Source: Microbacterium murale (lineage in GTDB: Bacteria; Actinomycetota; Actinomycetes; Actinomycetales; Microbacteriaceae). From it: a stretch of DNA of 64,000 nucleotides. Shown piece after piece: positions 1-9,157 of the stretch. The notes under the pieces are model-generated. The model saw only the letters and a program-made list of their open reading frames with translations. It was not told the origin of the DNA and did not search any database. Positions within the stretch are counted from its first letter, which is position 1. Each line of letters opens with the position of its first letter. The stretch lies in contig NZ_BMCM01000001.1 in the NCBI RefSeq assembly GCF_014635185.1, positions 124,001 to 188,000 on the forward strand, written 5' to 3'. The position numbers and the translations under genes were made by a program.

Positions 1-2
1 CC

Positions 3-2324
3 GAACTGTTCGTCTTCGACCCCGACGAACTCGAGCACGTGGTCACCGAGGAGGTCGGCGGCTCCGCCCTGTTCGCCTCGAGGTTCCGCGAGTGCGCCGC
101 ACGTGCCCTCCTGATGCCGCGCATGAACCCGAACAAGCGCACCCCGCTGTGGCAGCAGCGCCAGCGTTCAGCGCAACTGCTCGAGGTCGCACGGCGCCAC
201 CCCACGTTCCCGGTGATCCTCGAGACTCTGCGCGAGGTGCTGCAGGACGTCTACGATCTGCCATCGCTGAGGCGGCTCACGAACGCCATCGCCGAGCGCA
301 AGGTGCGCCTCGTCGAGACGGAGCCGGCGCAACCGTCGCCGTACGCCCGAGACCTGCTGTTCGGCTACGTCGGCGCATTCATGTACGAGGGCGACTCTCC
401 GCTCGCCGAGCGTCGCGCCGCCGCACTGTCGGTCGATCCGGCTCTGCTCGGCGAGCTCCTCGGCACGGTCGAACTGCGCGAGCTGCTCGACCCCGACGTG
501 CTGGCCCAGTGGGAGCAGGAGGCGCAGCGCCTCGACCCCGAGCGCCGCGTACGGGGCCTGGAAGGCGTCGCCGATCTGCTGCGGATGCTCGGACCCCTTG
601 ATGCCGCTGAGGTCGCCGCCCGACTGGATGGCGAGAGCGGTACCGCGCAGGAACATCTCGACGCCCTGATCACCACCCGCAGGGCGATCCCCGTCACGAT
701 CGCCGGCATCCCTCGCGTCGCCGCCATAGAAGACGCGGGTCGCCTTCGCGACGCGCTGGGCGTCGCGCTGCCCACCGGCATTCCGGTCGCGTTCCTCGAG
801 CCGTTCGCCGACCCCCTCGGCGATCTGGTCGCCCGTTTCGCGCGCACACACGGCCCTTTCACGACGGATGCCGTGTCGCTCCGCTTCGGCCTCGGCTCTG
901 CCGTCGCCCGTCACACGCTGCAGCGGCTGGAGAACGCCGGCCGCCTCACCAGCGGATACTTCCTGCCGGAGGCGGCAGGAAGCGGATCCGAGATCGAATG
1001 GTGCGACGCCGAGGTGCTGCGCCGGCTACGGATGCGCTCGCTCGCCGCCATCCGCGGCAGCGTCGAGCCGGTCTCCCCCGAGGCGTACGCCCGGTTCCTG
1101 CCCGAATGGCAGCACCTCGGGCGCCCGCTCGAGGGACTCGACGGCGTCGTGTCGGTGATCGAACAGTTCGCCGGCGTACCGATCCCGGCGAGCGCATGGG
1201 AATCGCTCATCCTGCCCTCCAGGGTCCGCGGCTACACGCCTGCGCTGCTGGATGAGCTCACGGCCAGCGGCGAAGTCATCTGGTCCGGACACGGCACGCT
1301 TCCCGGCCGCGACGGATGGGTGTCGCTGCATCCTGCCGACCTCGCGCCCTTCACGCTGCCCGAGCCCGAGGACGAGCTCGCACCCGACTCCCTCGAATCG
1401 CAGCTGGTGAGCGCGCTGAGCGCCGGTGGCGCCTACTTCGCCGCACAGCTGCGTGAGATGACCGGAGCCGAGAACGAGCAGTCGGTGCTCGAGGCACTGT
1501 GGAACCTCACCTGGTCGAGCAGAGTCACCAACGACACGTTCGCTCCCATCCGGTCGCTGCTCGCCGGCGGCTCGCAGGCGCACCGGGTGACCCGCCGTGC
1601 GCCTCGCACGCGCACGTACCGCGGCATGTCTCTGGCGCGCACCCCCGCCAGGCCGGCAGCGGTCGGCGGGCGCTGGTCGCTGCTACCCGCGGCGGAGACG
1701 GATGCTGCGCGTCGCGCCACCGTGAACGCCGGTCTGCTGCTCGACCGCTACGGCGTCGTGACCCGCGGCGCCGTGCAGGCCGAGGGGACCCCCGGCGGGT
1801 TCGCCCAGGCATACCGGGTGCTGGCCGGGTTCGAAGAGGCCGGGCACTGCCGACGCGGGTACGTCATCGAGAAGCTCGGGGCCGCGCAGTTCGCGGCATC
1901 CGCCACCGTCGATCGCCTGCGCACCTTCGTAGCCGTCGCCGATCCGCCGCCGCGCAAGGCCGTCACGCTCGCCGCGACCGACCCTGCGAACCCTTACGGT
2001 GCGGCGCTCGCATGGCCGCGGCGCGAGGGTGTGTCGCATCGACCGGGACGAAAGGCAGGCGGCCTCGTCGTACTCGTCGACGGGTCGCTCGTGCTCTACC
2101 TCGAACGAGGCGGACGCACAGTGCTGGCGTTCGACGATGATCCGGAACTGCTGCGTGCCGCGGCATCCGATCTCGTCTCGACCTCACGCGCACGCAGGCT
2201 CGAGACGCTCACCGTGGAGAAGATCAACGGCGAGGCGATCTACGGCACCGACTTCGCGATGGCGCTGCAGGAGGCCGGATTCGTGGCGACTCCGCGCGGC
2301 TTCGCGCTCCGCAAGGCCATCTAG
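3..2324 (+). CDS. lhr: Lhr-family ATP-dependent helicase, C-terminal half (5' truncated)
   Basis: The reading frame is open from base 3 and reads ELFVFDPDELEHVVTEEVGG before the first in-frame start, so the gene begins outside the window. What remains is about 770 residues downstream of the two RecA domains of a large Lhr-type helicase: the conserved segment around QQRQRSAQLLEVARR, then winged-helix-like and beta-rich Lhr C-terminal regions. Lhr proteins are ATP-driven 3'-5' single-strand DNA translocases linked to DNA repair. The helicase motifs are not visible here. In mycobacteria and other actinobacteria lhr sits next to a nei-type glycosylase gene; here a nei homologue lies 30 kb away, beyond a sugar catabolic locus. 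The next gene converges, with 16 bp between them. Confidence 0.9.
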   Translation, partial: ELFVFDPDELEHVVTEEVGGSALFASRFRECAARALLMPRMNPNKRTPLWQQRQRSAQLLEVARRHPTFPVILETLREVLQDVYDLPSLRRLTNAIAERKVRLVETEPAQPSPYARDLLFGYVGAFMYEGDSPLAERRAAALSVDPALLGELLGTVELRELLDPDVLAQWEQEAQRLDPERRVRGLEGVADLLRMLGPLDAAEVAARLDGESGTAQEHLDALITTRRAIPVTIAGIPRVAAIEDAGRLRDALGVALPTGIPVAFLEPFADPLGDLVARFARTHGPFTTDAVSLRFGLGSAVARHTLQRLENAGRLTSGYFLPEAAGSGSEIEWCDAEVLRRLRMRSLAAIRGSVEPVSPEAYARFLPEWQHLGRPLEGLDGVVSVIEQFAGVPIPASAWESLILPSRVRGYTPALLDELTASGEVIWSGHGTLPGRDGWVSLHPADLAPFTLPEPEDELAPDSLESQLVSALSAGGAYFAAQLREMTGAENEQSVLEALWNLTWSSRVTNDTFAPIRSLLAGGSQAHRVTRRAPRTRTYRGMSLARTPARPAAVGGRWSLLPAAETDAARRATVNAGLLLDRYGVVTRGAVQAEGTPGGFAQAYRVLAGFEEAGHCRRGYVIEKLGAAQFAASATVDRLRTFVAVADPPPRKAVTLAATDPANPYGAALAWPRREGVSHRPGRKAGGLVVLVDGSLVLYLERGGRTVLAFDDDPELLRAAASDLVSTSRARRLETLTVEKINGEAIYGTDFAMALQEAGFVATPRGFALRKAI

Positions 2325-2340
2325 CGGCGAGAACGCACCA

Positions 2341-3159
2341 TCACTGCGGCAAAAAGCCGCGTTCGATCCAGCGCGCGACACGTTCGACGGAGTCCGTAGC
2401 CGCCTGCTCCTCCGGCCGATTCAGATGACCGTGCAGGACCGCGGGCTCGGTCGCGAGCTCGAGCGGGATGCCGGCGGCGGCGAGTGTCTGGGCGAACACC
2501 TCCCCGGAGAGCCGCAGAAGGTCGATCTCGGAGTTGATCATCAGCACCGGCGGGAACCCGGCGAGATCGGATGCCGCGGCCCGCCCGGGCACGACGGCCA
2601 AAGGCGCATCGTCGACGGGGCCGCCGAAGAAGTTGCGGTACATGTCGGGCACATAGCCGGGCGGGTGGAGCGCCGAAGGGTTCGCGTCGAGCAGCGCCAG
2701 CAACGCGGCATCCGGCGCCGGCTGATCGGCGAGGAGCGTCGGGTAGGCGAGGAAGACACCCGCCGGCAGCGGCAGAGGGCTCACGTCGCCGGCGAGCAGG
2801 CGCAGCACAGCACCCGTCACAAGGTTGCCACCCGCACTCGCGCCGCCGATCGCCGTGCGCCCGATGTCGATGCCGAGCTCCTCGGCGTGCTCGACCGTCC
2901 AGGCCCACGCGGTGATGATGTCGTCGGACGGCGCCGGGTAGTGAAAGCCTCCGCCGAGGTGCCGATAGTCGACGGAGATGACGGTGACACCGCGTGCGGC
3001 GAGCGCGCCGGAGGTCCAATGCGCCTCCGGCATGTCCAGGTCACCGCCGCGAAAGCCTCCGCCGTGCGCCCAGACCAGCGCCGGCGCGGGGCCTTCGATC
3101 CCTGACGACGCCGGATACACGCGCAGCAATCCATCGGCCGCGCCATAGGGCTCTGTCAT
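2341..3159 (-). CDS. alpha/beta-hydrolase (HSL/carboxylesterase type)
   Basis: A soluble hydrolase of about 272 residues. An oxyanion-hole HGGG motif (VWAHGGGFRGG) lies near residue 34 and a nucleophile elbow GASAGG near residue 112, as in the hormone-sensitive lipase family; an Asp and the motif VLHGH near the C-terminus can complete the triad. No signal peptide is seen. Two ATGs compete: the one at 3165 is only 2 nt from AGGAGG, while the one at 3159 has normal spacing, so 3159 was chosen. The gene diverges from a LacI regulator at the edge of a rhamnoside locus, which suggests removal of acyl groups from imported glycosides. The substrate is inferred, not seen. Confidence 0.8.
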   Translation of the reverse strand: MTEPYGAADGLLRVYPASSGIEGPAPALVWAHGGGFRGGDLDMPEAHWTSGALAARGVTVISVDYRHLGGGFHYPAPSDDIITAWAWTVEHAEELGIDIGRTAIGGASAGGNLVTGAVLRLLAGDVSPLPLPAGVFLAYPTLLADQPAPDAALLALLDANPSALHPPGYVPDMYRNFFGGPVDDAPLAVVPGRAAASDLAGFPPVLMINSEIDLLRLSGEVFAQTLAAAGIPLELATEPAVLHGHLNRPEEQAATDSVERVARWIERGFLPQ

Positions 3160-3217
3160 GCTCATGGCCTCCTTGGCCTGTCGTCGCGTGCATCCGCAGT
3201 CTGCGCGTTACGATACA

Positions 3218-3229
3218 TGAATCGTTTCA
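3218..3229. promoter_or_regulatory. LacI-type operator, CG-centred (O1)
   Basis: TGAATCGTTTCA, a near-perfect palindrome around a central CG, lies between the divergent esterase and LacI genes. A possible -10 box for the LacI gene (TACGAT, 3209-3214) ends 3 nt before it, so bound repressor would cover the start of transcription. Related 12-mers occur at five other promoter regions of this locus. Confidence 0.65.
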
Positions 3230-3251
3230 AGACGCGCAAGGCGGCGACCGT

Positions 3252-3268
3252 GATCCATATGATGGATC
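3252..3268. promoter_or_regulatory. inverted repeat GATCCAT-N3-ATGGATC ahead of the first LacI gene
   Basis: Perfect 7-bp arms with a 3-nt centre, 37 bp before the GTG start of the regulator. It differs from the TGAAA-type operators and could be an autoregulatory site or a mRNA hairpin. The second LacI gene also has a GATCC-containing inverted repeat just upstream (27723-27740). Confidence 0.4.
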
Positions 3269-3305
3269 TCACCGCGCGCCGCGCGACCAGCCAGATGAGG
3301 TGCAT

Positions 3306-4313
3306 GTGACCGGGCCAGTAGGAATTCGTGAAGTGGCCGAGCGCGCGAACGTGTCCGTCGGCACCGTCTCCAACGTGCTGAACAAGCCCGAGCTCGTCTC
3401 GGCCCGCACCCTGGCGCTCGTGCAATCCACGATGGACGAACTCGGCTTCGTGCGGAACGACCTCGCCCGCCAGTTGCGGATGGGTGGCGGCACCACGCTC
3501 GGCATGATCGTGCTCAACGTGGCGAACCCGTTCTGGGCCGAGCTCGCCCACGCGTGCGAGGCCGCCGCCGAGGCACAGGGGCACACGGTGATCTTCGGCA
3601 GCAGCGATCAGCTCGACGGACGCGAGGACCGCTACATCGACCTCTTCGAGGAGCAGCGGGTCCGCGGAATGCTGATCGCCCCGCTCGATGGTGCGACCGA
3701 ACGCATGAACCGGCTCACCCGGCGCGGCATGCCGCTCGTCCTCTTCGACATCCACGCCGCCGGCGGCGACGTCTGCTCGGTCGCCCTCGACGGCAACGTC
3801 GGTGGCCACCTCGCCGTGAAGCATCTCCTGGACACCGGCCGCCGCCGGGTCGCGTTCCTCGGCGGACCGCTGCACCAGGTCGAGGACCGGTGGGAAGGTG
3901 CACAGCGCGCCATCTCCGAGGTGGCTGACGCGACACTCACCCACTTCGACACCGCCGACCAGACGATCGCCGACGGGCGAGCGATGGGCGAGCTGATCGC
4001 CGCCCTTCCCGAGCAATCACGCCCGGACGCGATATTCGGCGCAAACGACCTGCTGGCGCTCGGCGCCATGCAGTCCCTCGTGCTCGCCGACGACGTGCAG
4101 GTGCCCCGCGACATCGCCATCGTCGGCTACGACGACATCGACTACGCGGCGTCGGCGATCGTGCCGCTCACCACCATCCACCAGCCGCGACAGGCGCTTG
4201 CGACCGAGGCGGTGCGGCTGGTGCTCGACCACGCCGCGACCGGCGGAGCCCACGAGCACGAGCACCTGTTGCTGCCACCCCGACTCGTCGTGCGGGAGAG
4301 CACCGCCCGCTGA
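3306..4313 (+). CDS. LacI-family transcriptional regulator 1
   Basis: A 335-residue LacI/GalR repressor. The helix-turn-helix (IREVAERANVSVGTVSNVLN) starts near residue 5, the hinge helix with the minor-groove leucine (RNDLARQLRMG) is near residue 55, and a periplasmic-binding-like sensor domain follows, ending in the family signature VGYDDIDYA near residue 280. The GTG at 3306 follows GATGAGG with 5-nt spacing; longer versions of the frame lack a site. It diverges from an esterase and faces a rhamnosidase, so its effector is probably a rhamnose-containing sugar or rhamnose itself (inferred). Recognition-helix residues V-G-T-V-S-N differ from I-G-T-V-S-K in the second LacI, which fits the two operator classes of the locus. 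Confidence 0.93.
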   Translation: MTGPVGIREVAERANVSVGTVSNVLNKPELVSARTLALVQSTMDELGFVRNDLARQLRMGGGTTLGMIVLNVANPFWAELAHACEAAAEAQGHTVIFGSSDQLDGREDRYIDLFEEQRVRGMLIAPLDGATERMNRLTRRGMPLVLFDIHAAGGDVCSVALDGNVGGHLAVKHLLDTGRRRVAFLGGPLHQVEDRWEGAQRAISEVADATLTHFDTADQTIADGRAMGELIAALPEQSRPDAIFGANDLLALGAMQSLVLADDVQVPRDIAIVGYDDIDYAASAIVPLTTIHQPRQALATEAVRLVLDHAATGGAHEHEHLLLPPRLVVRESTAR

Positions 4314-4321
4314 TCAGCCGA

Positions 4322-7300
4322 TCACCACGTCGGGCGCCGGATGCTGTACCCCACCTCGCCGAGATGGAAAGCGAGCGGTGTGACATCGGCGGCGTCGTAC
4401 GGCCCGGCATTGGATGCGTCGGCACCAGAAGCTCGCACACGGATGCCGACCTCCACCCCGATGATCGCGGTGCGTGCGACCAGGTCGGCGACGTCGACCG
4501 TCACGCGGTTCCAGCCCGCGGGCCAGAGGACTCCGGCGTGCTGCACGCTCGTGCCGTCCGCTCCGTGGACGATCATGATGCTCTCGAGCGCACGAGGCGG
4601 GTTCGGGGTGCAGAGATCCAGGAGCGCATAGATGAAGCGCGCCTGTGGCAGGGCGCGGCCCGCCCCGGGATCCAGGTCGCCCGGTGGCACCCGCAGCGTG
4701 AGGGCGCTTCGCCCATCAGAATCGGATGCTGCGACGGTCGGCGCACGCACCAGGACAACGGGACCCATCGGCTGCTCATGCGGCACAGGCATACAGCGGA
4801 TGCCGTCACTCAGCACCTCGATCGTCTCGGCCGCTGTACCAGCCGCTGTCTCGGCGATCGTTCCCGCTGCGATGCTCCTCGCGAGCCAATCGCGCTCGCC
4901 GTGGACATCGGGCGAAGGCATCGGCCGGAACGGCGGCGTCCACGCCTTCTCGTCCGGCGTCGTCGACCGACGCTGCGCGTGGCGAACCGATGAGACAGGG
5001 AGCGTGCGCTGGTGCACGCCCGACCCGAGCGTCTCCTCATCGCGCCCGGGCAGACGCACCGCACCGAGAGCGCCGACCGGCACGGTGAGAGTGAGGGTCA
5101 GCGTCTCGCCTTGCACCCGGTAGCTCAGTGCGACGACGCCGCGTATCGTGCGCGAAGACAGAGTCAGCGAGTCCACGCCGTCGACGAACTGAGGCTCGGC
5201 GACGAAGGTCGACCAGCCCGCGCCGGTCGGGCGGACACCTGCGAGCCACTGCCATGCCCAGCCGGCGAACGGCCCTCCGAGTCCGATGTGATCGAGGGAA
5301 CCGGTGCCCGTGTTGAGCGGGTCGATCCACCAGCACTCCCAGAACGTGCCAGGACCATGATCGAGCATCGCGCCGATGCCCGGTTCGGCGGGCTGATGAA
5401 GCGCGTCGAACACGGTCTGCGAACGGCCGGAGCGCGCCAGCGCGCGCACGACCGTCCGCGTTGTGGCGAAACCCGATGTCACGCGGTTCCCGTGGGCTCG
5501 CACATCGCCCGCGATGCGCTCGGCCGCCCGTTCGCTCTCGGCAGGGAACAGGATCTCCCCCTCGATACCGATCGCGTCGGCAGCCTCGGTGCCGTTACCG
5601 AACACGTCGCGCTCGTCATCGAAGAAGGCGGCACGTGCGGCGGCGCGAAGCTCATCCGCCGCCGCGCGACGCAGCGCCGCAGCATCCGCCTGCCCGACTG
5701 AATCCTCAAGAATCGCCAACGATTCGAGACAGTCGATGGTCGCCAGCGTGTGATGCAACTGCGGGGGCGTCTGCACGAGCGCGAGCCAGTCCGACCCGTA
5801 ACTGATCGGCGCGAGGCCGATCACACCATCCGCCGTGCGCAGCGTCAACTGATAATCGGCCCATCGTCGCAGCGCGGGAAGCGTGTCGCTCACGACGCGT
5901 GCATCGCCATAGTGCAGCCAGTGGCCGAGCAGCACCCTCTGGAGGGCTGCACCCCACACCGGGTCGGGAACGATCCTGGGCTCGCGGAGGTCGGGCGAGA
6001 TCGCCGGAATGCTTCCGTCCGGCAACTGGCTGGTGCGCAGATCGCCGAGCCACTTCGTGAAGAAGCCCTGCATGTCGAAGGCCGAGAAGTCGAACTCTGC
6101 GGCGGACGCGGTGTCACCGGTCCACCCGGACTGCTCACGAGTGGGGCAGTCCTCGGGAATGCCGTGCACGTTGTTGAGCAGGGTGCGCCTGGCGACGCGG
6201 ACCAGCGCGTTCACCTGCGCGTCGTCGGTCTCCAGGTCACTGTTCGGCTCCAGATCGGAGTGAAGGCTCCACGCCTCGAGTTCGACCTCGGCGTCGACGG
6301 GCAGGCCGAGCACTTCGACGTAGCGGAACCCGTGATAGCAGAACCATGGCGTGAGAGCCGAATCGCTCTGCCCGTCGACGACGTACTCCACGGCCTGGCG
6401 CACGCGTCCGCGGTCGTACGGCATCGTGAGGTTGGTGGTGTCGATGCGACCGTCTGCGCCGAGATGCTCGCCGTGGACGAGGCGCACCACGCTGCCGGCC
6501 GGCAACCGGGTCTTCACCGTGAGTCCGGTTCGCCCCGCGATGTTGGTGCCGACGTCGTACACGCGATAGTCGCCCGTGCGCGCAAGGAGCGTAGCGCTGT
6601 GCGCAGCCACCCGGTGCACCGCCGGCGACGGATCAGGGGCGACGTCGAGCGGCGGCGACTGCGGCGATGACGGCGAGGCGGCCGGATCGAGCACCCGAGC
6701 GGAGGATGCCGGACGGAAGTCGGGAGGCGTCGACGCGAGCTCGTGCCGCTCGAGATAGAACGGCTCTTCCACCGTCACAGGGCTTGCAGCACTGAGCATC
6801 CCCGCGCCCGTGCCGGCGCGCAGCACGCTGCCGTCCTCCAACTGCACCACCACTTCGGCGAGCACCCGCGGATCCAGCCCTGTTCTGCCCCACTCCCCCG
6901 ACGCGAGGACGAGATCGAGTGCGTTCGAACCGGCCTCGCCGTCGCCGAAGCGAAGCAGATCGGTCACGTCATAGCTGCGGTACAGCGCGCGCGCGATATC
7001 GGTGCGCGACGGGTCGGACGAGGCCGGGTTGACCGCGACGCCGTTCACGGACGCCCGAACCAGTCCCTGCGCCGTGAGGTGGAGCCGGGCGGAGCGGATC
7101 GGCGTGCCGACGTGGAACTCACGTCGAAGGATCGACAGCGGCGGATGCGACACCCACTGCGCCGTCCAGTCGGAGTGTTCCCACGGCCCTGTCTCCATGC
7201 GGGAGGGGATTGACCAGTCCGACCAGTCTCCGAATTCGTCACGCACTCGAACGACCCAGGCGTACGTGGAGTCGGGATCGAGCGGGGTCTCCAGCTCGAC

Positions 7301-7567
7301 GAACGGATCGCCACCGGCGACATCCTCAACCGCCTCCACCGCGAACCGTGCGGCATCCGGACGCCGGGGATCTGCATCGCCCCGCGACACCCGCACCTCG
7401 AACGCCGCCTGCGCCTGTCCCGACCGCAGCAGCGGCACTGTCCATGAAAGTCTCGGACGACGAAGTGAAGCGAGCCGCACGAAGCGATGATCGCCCAGGC
7501 CCCGGTCGGTCTCCGCGGTCGGCGAGTGCCCGTCGACACGCAACGCGCTGGGTACCGGACTCGTCAC
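4322..7567 (-). CDS. alpha-L-rhamnosidase, GH78 (paralogue A)
   Basis: A 1081-residue GH78 enzyme releasing terminal alpha-L-rhamnose. N-terminal beta-sandwich regions precede an (alpha/alpha)6 barrel. The family's acidic motif appears as EDCPTREQSGWTGD near residues 471-484, with the Asp/Glu/Asp spacing of the RhaB subgroup. The probable catalytic base is the Glu of FWECWW near residue 742. About 170 extra C-terminal residues (RCMPVPHEQP to VGYSIRRPTW) form a separate module shared with paralogue C. No signal peptide, so cytoplasmic. The GTG start has an AAGGAGG site 7 nt upstream. The promoter carries a LacI operator. It is much closer to the gene at 24367-27567 than to the GH78 at 10938-13541. 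Confidence 0.93.
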   Translation of the reverse strand: MTSPVPSALRVDGHSPTAETDRGLGDHRFVRLASLRRPRLSWTVPLLRSGQAQAAFEVRVSRGDADPRRPDAARFAVEAVEDVAGGDPFVELETPLDPDSTYAWVVRVRDEFGDWSDWSIPSRMETGPWEHSDWTAQWVSHPPLSILRREFHVGTPIRSARLHLTAQGLVRASVNGVAVNPASSDPSRTDIARALYRSYDVTDLLRFGDGEAGSNALDLVLASGEWGRTGLDPRVLAEVVVQLEDGSVLRAGTGAGMLSAASPVTVEEPFYLERHELASTPPDFRPASSARVLDPAASPSSPQSPPLDVAPDPSPAVHRVAAHSATLLARTGDYRVYDVGTNIAGRTGLTVKTRLPAGSVVRLVHGEHLGADGRIDTTNLTMPYDRGRVRQAVEYVVDGQSDSALTPWFCYHGFRYVEVLGLPVDAEVELEAWSLHSDLEPNSDLETDDAQVNALVRVARRTLLNNVHGIPEDCPTREQSGWTGDTASAAEFDFSAFDMQGFFTKWLGDLRTSQLPDGSIPAISPDLREPRIVPDPVWGAALQRVLLGHWLHYGDARVVSDTLPALRRWADYQLTLRTADGVIGLAPISYGSDWLALVQTPPQLHHTLATIDCLESLAILEDSVGQADAAALRRAAADELRAAARAAFFDDERDVFGNGTEAADAIGIEGEILFPAESERAAERIAGDVRAHGNRVTSGFATTRTVVRALARSGRSQTVFDALHQPAEPGIGAMLDHGPGTFWECWWIDPLNTGTGSLDHIGLGGPFAGWAWQWLAGVRPTGAGWSTFVAEPQFVDGVDSLTLSSRTIRGVVALSYRVQGETLTLTLTVPVGALGAVRLPGRDEETLGSGVHQRTLPVSSVRHAQRRSTTPDEKAWTPPFRPMPSPDVHGERDWLARSIAAGTIAETAAGTAAETIEVLSDGIRCMPVPHEQPMGPVVLVRAPTVAASDSDGRSALTLRVPPGDLDPGAGRALPQARFIYALLDLCTPNPPRALESIMIVHGADGTSVQHAGVLWPAGWNRVTVDVADLVARTAIIGVEVGIRVRASGADASNAGPYDAADVTPLAFHLGEVGYSIRRPTW

Positions 7568-7606
7568 TTCGCTCCTCCTTCGTCCATCTTCGGCCGCCTG
7601 AAGAGT

Positions 7607-7618
7607 TGAAACGTATCA
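7607..7618. promoter_or_regulatory. LacI-type operator, CG-centred (O2), over the GH78-A promoter
   Basis: TGAAACGTATCA lies 40 bp upstream of the GH78-A start. On the minus strand it overlaps a likely -10 box TATGAT (7620-7615). The 15-mer TGAAACGTATCATAA is repeated exactly at 27622-27636, upstream of the paralogous rhamnosidase gene. Confidence 0.7.
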
Positions 7619-7649
7619 TAATCGTGACCAGCGATTCGATGCCTCACGC

Positions 7650-7694
7650 TTGACAAGCGGAATCGTGTCGCACATCATGATCTGAAAGGTTTCA
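7650..7694 (+). promoter_or_regulatory. promoter and GG-centred LacI-type operator (O3) of the plus-strand rhamnoside operon
   Basis: A -35 box TTGACA (7650-7655), 17-nt spacer and CATCAT (7673-7678) form a plausible promoter. The palindrome TGAAAGGTTTCA (7683-7694) begins 4 nt after the -10 box, so it covers the expected start site. The gap and the 12-mer (as its reverse complement) are the same at the promoter of the exported glycosidase-like gene (31814-31859). Confidence 0.65.
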
Positions 7695-7743
7695 ATACCC
7701 TGCTCCATCCACGTGCACGGCAATCACATCCATGAAAGGAACG

Positions 7744-9096
7744 ATGACAATGATGTCTCAACAGGCGAGGAAGACTCGCAAGGCCCTCTTCGGGCTCGCG
7801 GTCGTCGCCACACTCCCGCTGTTCGCGGCCTGCGGTGGCTCTGCCGGCACCGGCGAAGGCGCCGCGGGCGAGGTCGAGGACAGCTCGATCATCCTCAACA
7901 CCATCACCGGCCTCGAGCCCCAGTTCCAGCAGTACGCCGACGCGTATATGGAGGCATTCCCCGATCGCAAGGTCGAAGTGCGCAGCACCACGGACGATGC
8001 TGCGGAGTACGCCCAGGGACTGGCCACCGCCCGGCTCAGCGGCGAGTTGCCCGACGTCTTCTTCAACGTCGACTTCCTCGCAGACACGCTCGCGACGAAC
8101 AACGTCACGCTCGACTTGACCGAAGGACTGAAGGACGGAAAGCTCGGCGACCTCGACGCGGATTCCTTCCTCCCGCAGTTCGTCGGCCAGTACCGTCCCA
8201 TCGACAACCCCGACGCCATCACAGGGCTCCCGGTCAGCGCCGATTCCGTGGGTCTCTACTACAACAAGACCGCATTCGAGAAGGCCGGCGTCACCGAGTA
8301 CCCCGAGGCCGACTGGACCTGGGACGACATGTACCGGGTCGCCGAGGAGATCCAGACGAACAGCGGCGGCAGCATCACCGGTCTCGCCGCACCGCTCAAG
8401 GACGGTTCGGAACAGATCGTCTTCGGACCGGTCATCGAGGCGTTCGGCGGCAGCGTGTACGACCCGGAGACGAACAAGTCCGGCATCGGGCAGCCCGAAG
8501 CCCTGAAGGCGTGGGAGTTGCTCCTGAGCGCTTATGGCACGGCGTCCGGCCCGTACACGACGACCACGGACGACCCGTCGCTCAAGTTCGACTCCGGCAA
8601 TGTCGCCATGGCGATCGCGTCACGCGGTGCCGCGCCAGGACTCAAGGAGACCATGCCCGACGACAACTGGGACGTTCAGGTGCTTCCCACGATCGACGGC
8701 AACTCGACGGCCGGCGGCGGTTCGTACGGTCTCTCCATCGCGCAGACCAGCGAGAATCAGGATGCCGCCTGGGCGTTCCTGAGCTGGTTCTACGACACCG
8801 ACGCCGGCATGAAGGTGGCGCAGGAAGTCGGCGGCGTCATCCCGCCGACCGACGACGGCATCGACAACGGCACGTGGAAGGACGGCACCCCGCCGCCGGC
8901 CAACATCGAGATCTTCGGCGAGTCCGCACGCACCGCCGTGCTCCTCACTCAGATGCCGGGTTCTTCCTCCTCGACTCTGACCGAGGCGACGAAGAAGGCG
9001 ACGCAGGAGGTCCTGCTGAACGGGAAGTCCATCGAAGAGGCCTTCGGTGAGGCGGAGCAGACCGTCAACGACGCCATCGAGAAGCAGAGCAAGTAA
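7744..9096 (+). CDS. sugar ABC transporter substrate-binding lipoprotein 1 (CUT1 type)
   Basis: A family 1 extracellular solute-binding protein of about 450 residues. A basic N-terminus and hydrophobic stretch end in a lipobox FAAC with the lipidated Cys at residue 30, so the mature protein is anchored outside the membrane. The ATG at 7744 follows AAAGGA with normal spacing; an earlier in-frame ATG at 7732 overlaps that site. It is the first gene of a six-gene operon (binding protein, two permeases, GH78, GH106-like, GH1), which points to a rhamnose-containing oligosaccharide ligand (inferred). A strong hairpin right after the gene probably raises its expression relative to the permeases. Confidence 0.93.
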   Translation: MTMMSQQARKTRKALFGLAVVATLPLFAACGGSAGTGEGAAGEVEDSSIILNTITGLEPQFQQYADAYMEAFPDRKVEVRSTTDDAAEYAQGLATARLSGELPDVFFNVDFLADTLATNNVTLDLTEGLKDGKLGDLDADSFLPQFVGQYRPIDNPDAITGLPVSADSVGLYYNKTAFEKAGVTEYPEADWTWDDMYRVAEEIQTNSGGSITGLAAPLKDGSEQIVFGPVIEAFGGSVYDPETNKSGIGQPEALKAWELLLSAYGTASGPYTTTTDDPSLKFDSGNVAMAIASRGAAPGLKETMPDDNWDVQVLPTIDGNSTAGGGSYGLSIAQTSENQDAAWAFLSWFYDTDAGMKVAQEVGGVIPPTDDGIDNGTWKDGTPPPANIEIFGESARTAVLLTQMPGSSSSTLTEATKKATQEVLLNGKSIEEAFGEAEQTVNDAIEKQSK

Positions 9097-9104
9097 TAGG
9101 AAGT

Positions 9105-9135
9105 CCGGGGTGGGACGCCGCGCGTCCCACCCCGG
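9105..9135 (+). terminator. intercistronic hairpin after the binding-protein gene
   Basis: CCGGGGTGGGACG pairs perfectly with CGTCCCACCCCGG around a 5-nt loop, 8 nt after the stop codon. No U-tract follows and the operon continues, so it is more likely a partial terminator or 3'-end stabiliser than an end of transcription. Confidence 0.7.
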
Positions 9136-9157
9136 GTCCCGATCATCGGAGATCGCA

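Noticed and set aside
2994-3305. N-terminal extension of the first LacI protein
   Set aside because: It would overlap the divergent esterase gene and the operator region; the GTG at 3306 has a good ribosome site and starts just before the helix-turn-helix.
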